Shown here one piece after another: positions 12,446 through 21,506 of a stretch of 57,335 nucleotides of DNA; position 1 is the first letter of the stretch; every line of letters starts with the position of its first letter. The position numbers and the translations under genes were made by a program. The notes beneath the pieces were generated by a model. It made no database searches and had not been told where the DNA came from. It was given only the letters and a program-made list of their open reading frames with translations. The stretch spans positions 1 to 57,335 of the forward strand of contig JAGWPE010000241.1 of NCBI GenBank assembly GCA_028870635.1, given 5' to 3'. The stretch comes from Gammaproteobacteria bacterium. Its GTDB lineage: Bacteria; Pseudomonadota; Gammaproteobacteria; Steroidobacterales; Steroidobacteraceae.

Positions 12446-12488
12446 GCGGAGCTGTGGCCCAAGCCGCAACGCAGGGCCGCAGCTCCGC
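12446..12488 (+). terminator. Strong hairpin after the secreted-protein gene, possible terminator
   Basis: GCGGAGCTGTGGCCC and GGGCCGCAGCTCCGC pair as a 15-bp stem with one G-T type mismatch and a 13-nt loop, starting 13 bp after the stop codon. There is no T-run, so it may act as a terminator only weakly. It could instead insulate the transposon end from incoming transcription. Confidence 0.5.
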
Positions 12489-12530
12489 ATGGCAGCGACG
12501 GGCTCAGTCGGACCGTTCGCTACATAATAG

Positions 12531-12687
12531 CGAAACGACTATATTTGCGGTGAGGATGACGCCTCCGCCGGGAATGGGCGGTCGGCGGAAACTCGGGTAG
12601 CGACTTTGGAATGGCCGGCCGCCCGGAACAGCGAAATCTCACGAGCTATTTGTGCCTCGAGGAAACGACTCTAAATTCATGCCCACA
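12531..12687 (-). repeat. Distal (Tn7L-like) transposon end: three spaced TnsB-like sites
   Basis: Three inverted copies of the site seen near glmS: 12662-12681 (reverse complement CATGAATTTAGAGTCGTTTC), 12597-12616 (GGCCATTCCAAAGTCGCTAC) and 12531-12550 (CCGCAAATATAGTCGTTTCG). They are spaced about 65-66 bp apart, and the end terminates in ACA at 12687. Tn7L also has three separated TnsB sites in about 150 bp. The ATTGC target duplication follows directly. Confidence 0.82.
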
Positions 12688-12692
12688 ATTGC
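12688..12692. repeat. Target site duplication, distal copy (ATTGC)
   Basis: ATTGC lies between the ACA terminus of the element and the TGT of a second proximal-type end, and matches 131-135. Confidence 0.82.
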
Positions 12693-12737
12693 TGTGCGCC
12701 CGAATCAAAGTCGTTTCCCGAGAATTCGGCATGAGCC
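12693..12737 (+). repeat. Second, older Tn7R-like end abutting the first element
   Basis: Counting the preceding ATTGC, 28 of 30 bases match the glmS-proximal end: TGTGCGCCCGAATC, then AAAGTCGTTTC. A second GAATT core sits exactly 20 bp after the first (12722 versus 12702), but the rest of that site and any further sites have decayed. Its orientation equals that of the first end. This is what repeated TnsD-directed insertion at one att site gives: the newer element sits between glmS and the older one. The far end of the older element was not found. Confidence 0.75.
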
Positions 12738-13921
12738 GCCCAAAAGGCAGTAGTGCTTCGCGGCGGGCTCTGCAACGAGGACCGTCAAGAGTACTTTCGG
12801 CAGGCCACCGCATCGTCCACAGCCTATCCTTGGCGCTCCCACAAGCGCCGGGCGCAGCGGGACCGCCGTGGCCGGCAGACTCTCCCGACTCGAGCCCGGC
12901 CCTGAGCTGGAGGGTCGGTCTTTGTATATATGCCGTGATCGTAGCGGGGCTGTGGCTGGCGGCGCATGCGTTCGGCATTCCGAGTGATCTGCGCGGGCAT
13001 TTCGGCGGTCCCTTCCTCGCCGTCGCGCTCATGTTCGGGGTGTTGTGGGCATTCGGCTGGGGAGCGGGTGAGCCGCTGACCCGTTGGATTTCGCCCGAGC
13101 CGCCGCTCGGCAGCGCTAGCCGCGCGGTACGCCCGCTCACCACAGTTTCGATCGCACGGGTGCTGGCGCCCGGCGCGTTCGCTGCGGGCATATACCTGCT
13201 GATCGCCGTGCCGCTCCATGAGCTGTCAGCGTGGTCCCTTCTGCTGTATTTCGGCTTTCCTTCGCTCCTTGCCGGCGCGCTCGAATACGTCCCGCCGGGA
13301 CCGAAGCTCGGCTGGCAGGACGTGATGGTGCTTGGCGCTCTGGGCTGCGCAGTCGAGTACGGATGGCTCGAGCCGGGACTTCGTCATCCCGGGCTGGGCA
13401 ATATTCCGAAGTTCCTGCTGGCCGATGTGGCGCTTTATCTCTACATCGTGCAGCGGCGCTTGCCGGGAATGGGCTTCGACCTGCGGCTGCGCCTGCGCGA
13501 TCTGCGTATCGGCGCACGGGAGTGGGCGCTCTTCGCGCCCATCGGTATCGCGCTGGGCCTCTTGCTCGGTTTCTTGCGCTTTCACGCCCGCCTCCCGGCG
13601 GCCGGTACCTTCGCCGGCACGGTCCTGGTGACGTTCATCTTCGTTGCGCTGCCGGAGGAGCTGTTCTTCCGCTGCCTGCTGCAGAACCTGTTGGAGACAC
13701 GCCTGCCGCGCCGGCTGGCACTGGCGCTCGCGGCCGCCATCTTTGGATTGTCTCACTACATCCATGGGGCAGTATTCAACTGGCGATACGTGATCCTCGC
13801 CGCGATCGCAGGCTGGTTCTACGGCCGCGCCTGGCGGAGTGAAAGACGCGTCGGCGCCTCGGCCGTCAGCCACACTATGGTCGATACCGTATGGGTCACA
13901 TGGTTTCTCGCCCAAGGGTGA
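12731..13921 (+). CDS. CPBP family intramembrane metalloprotease
   Basis: Up to 396 residues with about eight hydrophobic segments. The C-terminal Abi/CPBP domain holds the motifs FVALPEELFFRCLLQNLLET (glutamate pair and Arg), AIFGLSHYIHG and SHTMVDTVW, which provide the Glu and His ligands of Rce1-type membrane proteases. Bacterial members have been linked to peptide modification and bacteriocin self-immunity. The ATG at 12731 lies within the older transposon end, and the first ~60 residues are not hydrophobic or conserved-looking, so the true start may be downstream. It is followed after 12 bp by a second CPBP-like gene. Confidence 0.8.
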   Translation: MSRPKGSSASRRALQRGPSRVLSAGHRIVHSLSLALPQAPGAAGPPWPADSPDSSPALSWRVGLCIYAVIVAGLWLAAHAFGIPSDLRGHFGGPFLAVALMFGVLWAFGWGAGEPLTRWISPEPPLGSASRAVRPLTTVSIARVLAPGAFAAGIYLLIAVPLHELSAWSLLLYFGFPSLLAGALEYVPPGPKLGWQDVMVLGALGCAVEYGWLEPGLRHPGLGNIPKFLLADVALYLYIVQRRLPGMGFDLRLRLRDLRIGAREWALFAPIGIALGLLLGFLRFHARLPAAGTFAGTVLVTFIFVALPEELFFRCLLQNLLETRLPRRLALALAAAIFGLSHYIHGAVFNWRYVILAAIAGWFYGRAWRSERRVGASAVSHTMVDTVWVTWFLAQG

Positions 13922-13933
13922 TTGCGGTGTCAC

Positions 13934-14593
13934 ATGAGCGTATTCGCGAGCGCTGAGCTCGACAGAGCCGATCGCCGGGCACAGTGGCGCCAGGTGCTGT
14001 TGGTGTATGCCTCGCTCGAAGGCGCTCTATGGACCGCGGGTGCGGTGCAAAGCCTCTTCATAGCTTTGACCGTGGCGCTGGCCGTCGCCTGGAGCTTCTC
14101 CGAGAGATACGCATGGCGGGATCTGGGGCTCGATCCAGCCTCCATCCGCCGCGGCTGGTGGATCGCTCCGGTCGGGGCTGCGGTCGCCGCACTCATCCTG
14201 CTTGCCGCCTGGCTATCGCACACGTTGCGGTGGCCGGCGAGCGGTATGGTGATTTGCCTGAACATCGCGCTCAGCCTGACCTGGGCCTTCGCGCAGCAGT
14301 TTCTGGCTCAGTCCTTCTTCTTCCTGCACTTCGAGTACCTGTTGCGCAGCGGACGGCGGGCGGTGATTGCGACCGCCCTGTTGTTCTCGAGCGCGCACAT
14401 ACCCAATCCGGTACTCATGCCGGTGACACTCGCCGGTGGATTGATCCTCAGCGAGCTATTCCGCCGCCATCGAACGCTCTATCTGCTTGCGGTTGCCCAT
14501 GCGCTCGTCGCGCTCGCCCTCGCCATCAGCGTGCCGGAGATCGTGCTGCACGACATGCGCGTCGGCATTGGCTACATCAGCTACCGACCTTGA
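13934..14593 (+). CDS. CPBP-like membrane protein lacking the glutamate pair
   Basis: 219 residues with about six hydrophobic segments. The arrangement AFAQQFLAQSFFFLHFEYLL, LLFSSAHIPNPVL and AVAHALVALALA follows the three CPBP motifs. The catalytic EE is replaced by QQ and the following Arg is missing, while both His positions remain. It is probably not a protease, perhaps a partner of the CPBP protease encoded 12 bp upstream. The chosen ATG (13934) gives a normal N-terminus; the ORF track starts at an upstream TTG. Confidence 0.7.
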   Translation: MSVFASAELDRADRRAQWRQVLLVYASLEGALWTAGAVQSLFIALTVALAVAWSFSERYAWRDLGLDPASIRRGWWIAPVGAAVAALILLAAWLSHTLRWPASGMVICLNIALSLTWAFAQQFLAQSFFFLHFEYLLRSGRRAVIATALLFSSAHIPNPVLMPVTLAGGLILSELFRRHRTLYLLAVAHALVALALAISVPEIVLHDMRVGIGYISYRP

Positions 14594-14715
14594 TTGCCGC
14601 CGGTGGAAGTACTCGGGATCGTCACGGTGGAAAAAGACAGCCTCATCGTGCGTGTTGCCGATGAGGAGCGGCACGGCCGCCGCGAGCGCCGGCGCAGTCG
14701 CCGATCGAAAGACTG
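14592..14715 (-). pseudogene. Carboxylesterase type B remnant (short)
   Basis: The minus strand encodes AAAVPLLIGNTHDEAVFF followed by HRDDPEYF, a pattern typical of the VPLLIG-T-DEG region of type B carboxylesterases. Nothing else of the enzyme is visible on either side. Only about 40 codons resemble the family, so this is a tentative relic in the 339-bp gap between the CPBP pair and yqgE. The rest of that gap holds nothing I recognise. Confidence 0.4.
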
Positions 14716-14932
14716 TGCCACGCTGATCGATGCTCCGGATGGTATCGCTACCAATGTAGCATGGACATTGCCCCTGCCGCATTCCGGAGTCTTCATGCGT
14801 GTCGTGATCAGCTTCGCCCGATCCAGGATCCGGCGCCGGGAGTTCCAGGCAGAACTGCCGTCACGGAGAACGGCGTAGAATCTGCAGGTGGCCCGCTTGC
14901 ACCCACGCGTCGCGGGGAGGCGAGTGTCCCCG

Positions 14933-15583
14933 ATGAAACAGACATCCTCCATACGGCACTGCCTGGCGGCGGCGCTCATCGCGGTACTGCTCCTGCCCGG
15001 GTCGCTGCGTACGGCTTCAGCCGCCGGCGCCACGGCTTCCGGATCGGCCCCCGCCGACAAGGCAGCCGCGAAGAGCTCCCTCACGTCGATCGTCCTTGTC
15101 GCTCAGAGCGTCGTATCCGATCCCAACTTCGGCGGCTCGATCGTGGTCGTCATGAACAACCTCGGCCCGGGCCCGGTAGGCATCATCGTAAACAGGCCGA
15201 TGCCGCTCACCGTCGCGCGCTTCTTTCCGAAGCTGAAGCGCGTCGCGCAAGTGCACGACAAGGTGTACTTCGGCGGTCCCGTGGAATTCGGCACCGTGTG
15301 GTTTCTGTTTCGCGCGAAAACGGCGCCTGCGAGTGCAACCCGGGTGTGCGACGGCGTCTACGTGAGCTCGGACGACAAACTCCTGCTCCATCTGCTCGGC
15401 CGCCGCAAGCCCATGGAGGGTCTGCGGATCTTCGTCGGCCACGCGGGCTGGGCGCCGGGGCAGCTGCAGGCCGAGATAGAAGGGGGCGCCTGGCTTCCAC
15501 GCCGCGCCGCCGCCGACGCGATCTTCAACGCGAAGCCGCAGCTCCCATGGCCGTCGCGGCGAGGTCCGAAGGCGGGGGCCTGA
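14933..15583 (+). CDS. YqgE/AlgH family protein with signal peptide
   Basis: 216 residues. The N-terminus MKQTSSIRHCLAAALIAVLL ... TASAAG is a probable signal peptide. The rest is the YqgE/AlgH domain: SIVVVMNNLGPGPVGIIVNR, VYFGGPVEFGTVWFLF and RIFVGHAGWAPGQLQAEIEG. Most YqgE proteins are cytoplasmic and of unknown function, so export is unusual. GGGGAGG lies 12 bp upstream of the ATG. It stands alone and converges with the S10 peptidase gene. Confidence 0.85.
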   Translation: MKQTSSIRHCLAAALIAVLLLPGSLRTASAAGATASGSAPADKAAAKSSLTSIVLVAQSVVSDPNFGGSIVVVMNNLGPGPVGIIVNRPMPLTVARFFPKLKRVAQVHDKVYFGGPVEFGTVWFLFRAKTAPASATRVCDGVYVSSDDKLLLHLLGRRKPMEGLRIFVGHAGWAPGQLQAEIEGGAWLPRRAAADAIFNAKPQLPWPSRRGPKAGA

Positions 15584-15638
15584 CGCTGATGCAAGCCGCC
15601 GTGACGCGAGAAGCGGTTCCGCGACTTGCCGCCGCTCG

Positions 15639-17234
15639 TCAGTGTCCGGCCGCCGTTCCGCCCGAGCTGGCGCGAATGAACTGCGCGATGTTGTCATGCA
15701 GCAGGGCCAGCGCCTGCGGCGCCACGTAGATCATGTGGCCGGTATCGTAGAAGCGGTACTCGATGTTCTTCTGCAGATTCGCGGCCATGGGCAGCTGCTG
15801 CATCTGATACACCGCAGCGTAGTACGGAGTCGCCAGATCGAAGTAGCCGGCGTTCACCATCACCTTGAGGTCCGGGTTGATGGTCATCGCGGCGGCGAGG
15901 TCCGGCAGGACATTGGGCGCCGTATACGCGGGAGTGCTCTGCCCGGGCGGCGTGTGCAGCATGCTCCACTGGCTGTTGATGTCGAGGGAGAGGAACTCAT
16001 AATGATGCTCGCCGCCGAAATGCAGCGTGCTGCGAACGTAACCGTTGAGCGCCGAGGTGTAGGCCGAACCGATCGCGGCGATCTCCGGGTCATACTCGAC
16101 GTACTCGGCCAGCGGATCCAGCGTCGGTCCCGAGAATCGCGCGTCCAGCCGCCCGGTGCTCTCATCGCGGGGCAGCAGCAGCTGCTGCTCGAATTGCGGC
16201 CCGGTGACGCGCAGATCCGCCTTCAAGATGTAGCTCTCCGGCAGGCCGGTGTACCGGGCCATCTGCGCGGCGATGCCTGCCTTCTGCGGCTGCGGCAGCG
16301 TGCTGCCCGCGTCGAGAGCCTGCAGGTAAGGACCCATGGCCCAGGTCTGCACTTCCTCCAGCCATGGGTGCAGTGCCGGCGGCGGCTGCGGCAGCACCTT
16401 GTGGTACCAGGCAACCGCCGCGTAAGTCGGCAGCGCCAGCGCATAAGGCAGATTCACCCCGGGGTTGAGATTCGCCTGGTCCACACTGGTATCGAAGTTG
16501 AGGATGCTCGAGAGCAGCACGATGCCGTTCAGGTCGATGCTGTCTTCCTGCTCCAGCACGTTGGCCACGGCGGCGGAGCGTGTCGTGCCGTAGCTCTCGC
16601 CGATCAGGTACTTCGGTGAGTTCCACCGCCCGTATTTCGACAGGAACTGGCTGATGAACCGCGCGAACGCCTTCGCATCCGGATCGACGCCATAGAACTC
16701 CTTCGGCGTTCCGACCCCGCCGTCATCCTTGCCGAGGATGCGGCTGAACCCGGTGCCCATCGCATCAACGAACACCAGATCACAAACGTCGAGCAGGCTG
16801 TACTGGTTGCTGACGAGCTGATAGGGCGCTGGAGGCGTATGCGTGTGACCTTTGGTGACGACGCGCACCGGTCCGAATGCGCCCATGTGCAGGGGAGAGG
16901 ATGAGCCGCCCGGCCCGCCGTTGTAAAGAAACGCGATGGGCCGCCGCGAGGCATCACCGCCGCTTTTGAAATAGGCCACGTAGAACATTTCGCCGGTCGG
17001 CTTGCCGTCCTTGTTGCGCAGAATAAGCGTGGCCGCGTCCGCGCTGTAACGGATGTGTTGACCGCCGGCCGTCACTTCACCCTGCGTGGTGACGCTATGC
17101 GGCGTCGCCCAGTAGTGCTCGGGATTGCCTGCCTTGGAGGCAGCCGTGTCGGCTGGCGCGGCCGCCGCCAGCGCCGCCAGCGGCATCGCCCCGATCGCGA
17201 GCAACAGAACGAACGGCCTTCGGAAAGCGGACAT
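15639..17234 (-). CDS. Secreted serine carboxypeptidase-like peptidase (S10)
   Basis: 531 residues from the ATG at 17234, which starts a signal peptide (MSAFRRPFVLLLAIGAMPLA). Family S10 features are the oxyanion motif YNGGPGGSSS, the nucleophile in LIGESYGTTR, the catalytic Asp region NAGYFDLATPYYAA and the His in DTGHMIYV. It should release C-terminal residues from peptides in the periplasm or outside. The ORF continues upstream to 17342 without a convincing start. Confidence 0.88.
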   Translation of the reverse strand: MSAFRRPFVLLLAIGAMPLAALAAAAPADTAASKAGNPEHYWATPHSVTTQGEVTAGGQHIRYSADAATLILRNKDGKPTGEMFYVAYFKSGGDASRRPIAFLYNGGPGGSSSPLHMGAFGPVRVVTKGHTHTPPAPYQLVSNQYSLLDVCDLVFVDAMGTGFSRILGKDDGGVGTPKEFYGVDPDAKAFARFISQFLSKYGRWNSPKYLIGESYGTTRSAAVANVLEQEDSIDLNGIVLLSSILNFDTSVDQANLNPGVNLPYALALPTYAAVAWYHKVLPQPPPALHPWLEEVQTWAMGPYLQALDAGSTLPQPQKAGIAAQMARYTGLPESYILKADLRVTGPQFEQQLLLPRDESTGRLDARFSGPTLDPLAEYVEYDPEIAAIGSAYTSALNGYVRSTLHFGGEHHYEFLSLDINSQWSMLHTPPGQSTPAYTAPNVLPDLAAAMTINPDLKVMVNAGYFDLATPYYAAVYQMQQLPMAANLQKNIEYRFYDTGHMIYVAPQALALLHDNIAQFIRASSGGTAAGH

Positions 17235-17345
17235 GCGAACCCCATTGAGATGACGCGACGGCGCGAGGCGAGAGCTCGATCGTAGCATTTGGACGCTCCC
17301 TCCACCGCCCCGGTTTGAGGTCCGCGAGTCGCGAAGCGGCACGTA

Positions 17346-17559
17346 ACCCGCTACTCCATCCGTCTTCGAAGGCGGCGCGCCGCTGCTTTTCGGCGCCCTG
17401 TCGGAATGGCTGGGCGGTGGTCAGGCCGGGGTGACGAGGACCTTCCTGATCAGGCTCATCCCGATGCTGGTTGCCAGCCTCCTCGGGGTATGGGCGCGCG
17501 AGACCTACCTGCGCGACGCCGCGACTGCCGCGGCCTCGAGCCGCGCATGCAAGTCGTAG
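17346..17559 (+). pseudogene. MFS transporter, C-terminal remnant
   Basis: After an in-frame TAA the plus strand reads [60 protein letters not shown] and a stop. This resembles the last transmembrane helices and tail of an MFS permease (PLLFG-LSD, A-TYPRDVATA). The rest of the gene is not present upstream. Its end overlaps the 3' end of rimO on the other strand by about 55 bp. Confidence 0.5.
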
Positions 17560-18887
17560 GTGTCGCTGGAGGTGACCTCGACATCGGCCCAGTCACCGGG
17601 CCGAAGTCCGTCCGCGGCTGCGATCCGCACCACGCCGTCGATGTCCGGCGCGTCAGCCGCGCTGCGCGCGATCGCCTCACCGTCCGCAACCGAATCCACC
17701 AGCACCCGCATCCTGGCGCCGATACGCCGCGCCAGACGGCCGGCACTGATGGCCGCGGCGCGCTCCATGAAGCGGGCGTACCGCTCTTCCTGAACCTCGG
17801 CCGGTACGTGGCCTTCGAGCGCATTCGCGGTGGCGCCTGCGACCGGCGAATACTTGAAGCACCCCACGCGGTCGAGCTGAGCCTCCTGCAGCCACTGAAG
17901 CAACTCGTCGAACTCGCTCTCCGTCTCGCCGGGGAATCCGACGATGAACGTGCTGCGCAGCGTCAGGTCCGGGCACTGCTCCCGCCAGGCCGCGATGCGC
18001 CGCAGCACATCCTCGGAGTGGGCGGGGCGCCGCATGCGCTTCAGCACCGACGGGCTGCCGTGTTGGAAGGGAATGTCGAGGTACGGCAGGACGCGCCGCT
18101 GCGCCATCAGCGGGATGACTTCGTCGACGTGCGGATAAGGATAGACATAGTGGAGCCGGATCCAGATGCCCAGCGACCCGAGGCCGCGCGCGAGGTCGAT
18201 GAAGCGGGTGCGATATTCCTCATCGCGCCAGCTGGCGGGCTCGTAGCGGATGTCCGCTCCGTAGGCGCTGGTGTCCTGGGAGATGACCAGCAGCTCGCGC
18301 ACGCCCGCGGCGGCCAGCCGCTCCGCCTCGCGCAGCACCTCATCGATGCGCCGGCTCGCCAGTCTGCCGCGCAGCGCCGGGATGATGCAGAAGCTGCACT
18401 TGTTGTTGCAGCCCTCGGAGACCTTGAGGTACGCGTAGTGGCGCGGCGTCAGCCGCACTCCCTGCGGCGGTACGAGATCGAGGAAGGGGTCGTGCCGCGG
18501 CGGCAGATGCTCGTGAACGGCCGACATGACCTCACCGTAGGTCTGCGGCCCGGTGACCTTGAGCACGCGCGGATGCCGCTCGAGGATTCGCTCCGGCCGC
18601 GCGCCGAGACACCCCGTCACGATCACCTTGCCGTTGCGCTCCAGAGCCTCGCCGATGGTCTGCAGCGACTCGTCGATGGCCGCATCGATGAATCCGCACG
18701 TGTTGACGACGACGAGATCCGCCTCCTCATAGGTCGGGGATACCTCGTAGCCCTCAGCCCGCAGCGTCGTCAGAATGCGCTCGGAGTCGACCAGCGCCTT
18801 GGGACAGCCCAGGCTGACGAAGCCGATTCTCGGGATGCGCTCGCGCGGTTTCGCGCGGCGGCGCGCTGTTCGGGATGGGCTGGGCAT
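17505..18887 (-). CDS. rimO: Ribosomal protein S12 methylthiotransferase RimO
   Basis: 460 residues from ATG at 18887. The N-terminal MTTase domain has [16 protein letters not shown] and TGCLGARPE with the three auxiliary cluster cysteines. The radical-SAM core has [12 protein letters not shown] (CX3CX2C), and a TRAM domain closes the protein ([10 protein letters not shown]). RimO adds methylthio to the conserved aspartate of S12. The ORF track joins this gene to upstream antisense sequence (to 19646), but the real start follows the PEBP gene by 62 bp. Confidence 0.95.
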   Translation of the reverse strand: MPSPSRTARRRAKPRERIPRIGFVSLGCPKALVDSERILTTLRAEGYEVSPTYEEADLVVVNTCGFIDAAIDESLQTIGEALERNGKVIVTGCLGARPERILERHPRVLKVTGPQTYGEVMSAVHEHLPPRHDPFLDLVPPQGVRLTPRHYAYLKVSEGCNNKCSFCIIPALRGRLASRRIDEVLREAERLAAAGVRELLVISQDTSAYGADIRYEPASWRDEEYRTRFIDLARGLGSLGIWIRLHYVYPYPHVDEVIPLMAQRRVLPYLDIPFQHGSPSVLKRMRRPAHSEDVLRRIAAWREQCPDLTLRSTFIVGFPGETESEFDELLQWLQEAQLDRVGCFKYSPVAGATANALEGHVPAEVQEERYARFMERAAAISAGRLARRIGARMRVLVDSVADGEAIARSAADAPDIDGVVRIAAADGLRPGDWADVEVTSSDTYDLHARLEAAAVAASRR

Positions 18888-18949
18888 CGGGGGCGCGAAG
18901 CCTACCTGCCGGTCCTCCCGGCCGCAATAGCGGCACCGCTCATCGGCCC

Positions 18950-19525
18950 TTACCGGCCGTAGAGCCCCACGATTTGCGCCTGCGCGAGCGCGTTCGCCCG
19001 CGCCTTGGCGGCGACCTCCGCCGGTCCGGCGCTCGCGCCGAGCCCGAGCGTGGCAATGCGCAGGGCGTAGAGCATCAGCTGGTAATGATGCGGCGGGCCC
19101 GGCGGCGGGCAGGGGCCGCCGTAGCCCAACGGGCCGAAATCGTTGCGTGCCTGGATGGCGCCCGCGGGCAGCAGGTGCTTGGCCGGATCGCCGGCGCCTG
19201 CCTGCAGCGCGCTCACGCCCGCCGGGATGTCGAAGACAGCCCAATGCCACCAACCCCCGCCCGGAGCATCCGGATCGAACATCAGCACCGCAAAGCTGCG
19301 AGTGCCCGCGGGCGGATCGTTCCAGGAAAGCGCGGGGGAGATGTTGCCGCCGCGGCAGCCGGAGCCGTCGTAGACGTGCTCGAGAGCGATCGCTGCGCCC
19401 GGCGTGATGTCGGGGCTTCGAAGAGCGAAGCCGGACGCCGATGCCGGCGGCGGGCTCGCCAGGAGCGCCGCTGCGAGCGCGGGCAAGACCCCCCGGCCGT
19501 AGATCTTCCGCGCTCCTCGCCGCAT
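18950..19525 (-). CDS. Exported PEBP-family protein (YbhB/YbcL-like)
   Basis: 191 residues from ATG at 19525 with a signal peptide ([17 protein letters not shown]). The PEBP fold is shown by [38 protein letters not shown] and [19 protein letters not shown], which line the anion-binding pocket. The function of bacterial members is unsettled. It is upstream of rimO on the same strand and divergent from the SDR gene. Confidence 0.88.
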   Translation of the reverse strand: MRRGARKIYGRGVLPALAAALLASPPPASASGFALRSPDITPGAAIALEHVYDGSGCRGGNISPALSWNDPPAGTRSFAVLMFDPDAPGGGWWHWAVFDIPAGVSALQAGAGDPAKHLLPAGAIQARNDFGPLGYGGPCPPPGPPHHYQLMLYALRIATLGLGASAGPAEVAAKARANALAQAQIVGLYGR

Positions 19526-19599
19526 GGCTCTGCACCTCTGGCAGCCTCGTGGATCGATGAAGTGTGCAGCGCAGGACGCCATCCGGCAAACTGCATCCC

Positions 19600-20451
19600 A
19601 TGACGACCTCCGAGTCGCGGAAGATCGCGCTGATCACGGGCTCCACGGACGGCCTCGGCCGTGCGGTCGCGCGCGGGCTCGCGGCCTCCGGCTTCCTGGT
19701 CTTGATCCACGGCCGCGATGCGCAGCGGGGCGAGGCTCTGGTGCGCGAGATCTGCGCGCAGGGCGGCGCAGCTCGCTTCCACCGCGCCGATTTCGCATCC
19801 CTGGGTGAGGTGCGTGCTCTGGCCGACGCCGTCCGCCGCGATCACGATCACCTCCATCTCCTGATCAACAATGCCGGCATCGGCACCGGCGACGGCGGCC
19901 GTCCCGCGCCGCGCCAGACGAGCGCGGACGGATACGAGCTGAGGTTCGCGGTCAACTATCTCGCCGGCTACCTGCTGACCAGGCTGCTGTTGCCCATGCT
20001 CGTGCGCAGCGCGCCCGCGCGCATCGTCAACGTGGCCTCGGCGGGGCAGTACCCGCTCGATTTCGACAATCTGATGCTGACACGCGCCTACAGCGGCATG
20101 CGCGCGTACGCGCAAAGCAAGTTGGCGCAAGTCATGTTCACATTCGACCTCGCGGCGCAGCTGCGCGGCGGCGGCGTGACCGTGAACTGCCTGCACCCTG
20201 CGACCTACATGAATACGACGATGGTCCGCGCCGCCGGCGTCGAGCCCACGAGCTCGGTCGAGGAGGGTGCCGCGGCCGTGACGAATCTGGCCCTCTCACG
20301 GGAGCTCGAAGGCCATACGGGCGAGTACTTCGACGGCTTGCGCGCCGCTCGCGCAAATGCCCAGGCCTACGACGCGCAGGCCCGCCGGCGCCTCGCGGCA
20401 CTCAGCGCCCGGCTCACCGGCCTCGACCAGCATCCGGGTCCGGCAACATAG
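19600..20451 (+). CDS. Short-chain dehydrogenase/reductase
   Basis: 283 residues from ATG at 19600. The Rossmann motif is TGSTDGLG, with NNAG (LINNAGIG), an NVAS active-site Ser and the catalytic YAQSK. A retinol dehydrogenase-like C-terminus follows ([16 protein letters not shown]). It is an NAD(P)H-dependent oxidoreductase of unknown substrate. The ORF starts 36 bp earlier, but [14 protein letters not shown] is the better start. Confidence 0.88.
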   Translation: MTTSESRKIALITGSTDGLGRAVARGLAASGFLVLIHGRDAQRGEALVREICAQGGAARFHRADFASLGEVRALADAVRRDHDHLHLLINNAGIGTGDGGRPAPRQTSADGYELRFAVNYLAGYLLTRLLLPMLVRSAPARIVNVASAGQYPLDFDNLMLTRAYSGMRAYAQSKLAQVMFTFDLAAQLRGGGVTVNCLHPATYMNTTMVRAAGVEPTSSVEEGAAAVTNLALSRELEGHTGEYFDGLRAARANAQAYDAQARRRLAALSARLTGLDQHPGPAT

Positions 20452-20478
20452 GCACACCCGCCTGATAGAATCCCAGCC

Positions 20479-21081
20479 ATGGGAGTCGAGAAGCCCGCGG
20501 TTCCGTTCGACCGCGAGTACTACCGCCGCTACTACTACGACCCGCGCACGGCGGTGACGAATCGGCGGGAAATGCAGGCCCGAGCCCGTCTCATCGCGGC
20601 TTTCACCGAGCACGTCGGCCTGCCGGTCCGCAGGCTCCTCGACGCCGGCTGCGGCACCGGCCTGCTGCGCACCCCCCTCAAGCGCCTTCTGCCGAAGGCC
20701 GAGTATGTCTGTCTGGAGACGAGCGCCTATCTCTGCAGCCGCTACGGCTGGCAGCATGGCCGGATCGAGGACTACCGCAGCGGCCCGGCCTTCGATCTCG
20801 TGATCTGCTACGACGTGCTGCAGTACCTGGACTCGCGGGCCGCGGCGCGCGCGTTGAGCAACTTCGGGCGGCTGTGCCGCGGAGCGCTGTATTTCAGCGC
20901 CCTGACCCGGCGCGACTGGGACTGGAACTGCGACCCGGCGAGAACCGATTCCAACGTGCACCTGCGCGCCGCGCAGTGGTATCGGCTGCGCCTGCAGCGC
21001 AACTTTCGCGAGGTCGGCGCCGGCTTCTGGCTGCGCCGCGGCGCCCCGCTCACCGTCTGGGAGCTCGAGGCCCAGTTCTGA
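20479..21081 (+). CDS. Class I SAM-dependent methyltransferase
   Basis: 200 residues. Motif I is LLDAGCGTGLL and a motif IV-like LVICYDVLQYL follows (Methyltransf_11/23 type). The substrate is unknown. The stop overlaps the start of the next small gene (TGATG), so the two are translationally coupled. It lies 27 bp after the SDR gene, giving a possible three-gene operon. Confidence 0.85.
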   Translation: MGVEKPAVPFDREYYRRYYYDPRTAVTNRREMQARARLIAAFTEHVGLPVRRLLDAGCGTGLLRTPLKRLLPKAEYVCLETSAYLCSRYGWQHGRIEDYRSGPAFDLVICYDVLQYLDSRAAARALSNFGRLCRGALYFSALTRRDWDWNCDPARTDSNVHLRAAQWYRLRLQRNFREVGAGFWLRRGAPLTVWELEAQF

Positions 21082-21506
21082 TGCAGGATCATCCCGTGAC
21101 CGACATCGACGCCGCGTCCTCGCCGTTGGCCGCCTTTCAGGGCCCGGTCGCCTGCCGCCGCACCGCCGATGCTCTGATTCTCACCGGCGCCGCCGCCGAT
21201 TGCGCCGATGATATCCTGATCCTGACCTTCATCGCGCCAGCGGTCGCCGGCCTGCCCGAACGGCTGGCCGGGGCGGCCGTGCGCGCCGCCGGCGGATGCC
21301 GTTACCGCATCGTTTCCGGATCTCGGGATTGGGCCGTCGAGGCGGCCTCGGTCCATGTCCACCGCGACATCGGGAAGGCGTTCTACCGCGCCGTGCCTCC
21401 GCGCCCCACGCCGCTCAAGAAGCGCCTCTTGTGGGGAGTGGTGTTGGCGCTCGCCGGTACCCGCGGGGGCAAGCGCCTCCTGTTGTCCCTTCGCCGCCCG
21501 GCCTAA
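21081..21506 (+). CDS. Hypothetical protein coupled to the methyltransferase
   Basis: 141 residues, not listed from its true start in the ORF track because the longer frame begins at 20874. The ATG overlaps the methyltransferase stop (TGATG). The middle (DDILILTFIAPAVAGLPERL) is hydrophobic and the C-terminus is basic (LKKRLLWGVVLALAGTRGGK). I do not recognise a family. It converges with the glycosyltransferase gene, overlapping it by 4 bp at the stop codons. Confidence 0.65.
   Translation: MQDHPVTDIDAASSPLAAFQGPVACRRTADALILTGAAADCADDILILTFIAPAVAGLPERLAGAAVRAAGGCRYRIVSGSRDWAVEAASVHVHRDIGKAFYRAVPPRPTPLKKRLLWGVVLALAGTRGGKRLLLSLRRPA

Noticed and set aside
14745-14770. Possible distal end of the older Tn7-like element (GGACATTGCC)
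   Set aside because: It would need ACA followed by ATTGC; one base is lacking and no inverted TnsB-like sites lie before it.
17505-19646. 713-codon frame presented as one protein
   Set aside because: It joins rimO to out-of-frame sequence of the PEBP gene; the RimO start at 18887 is clear.
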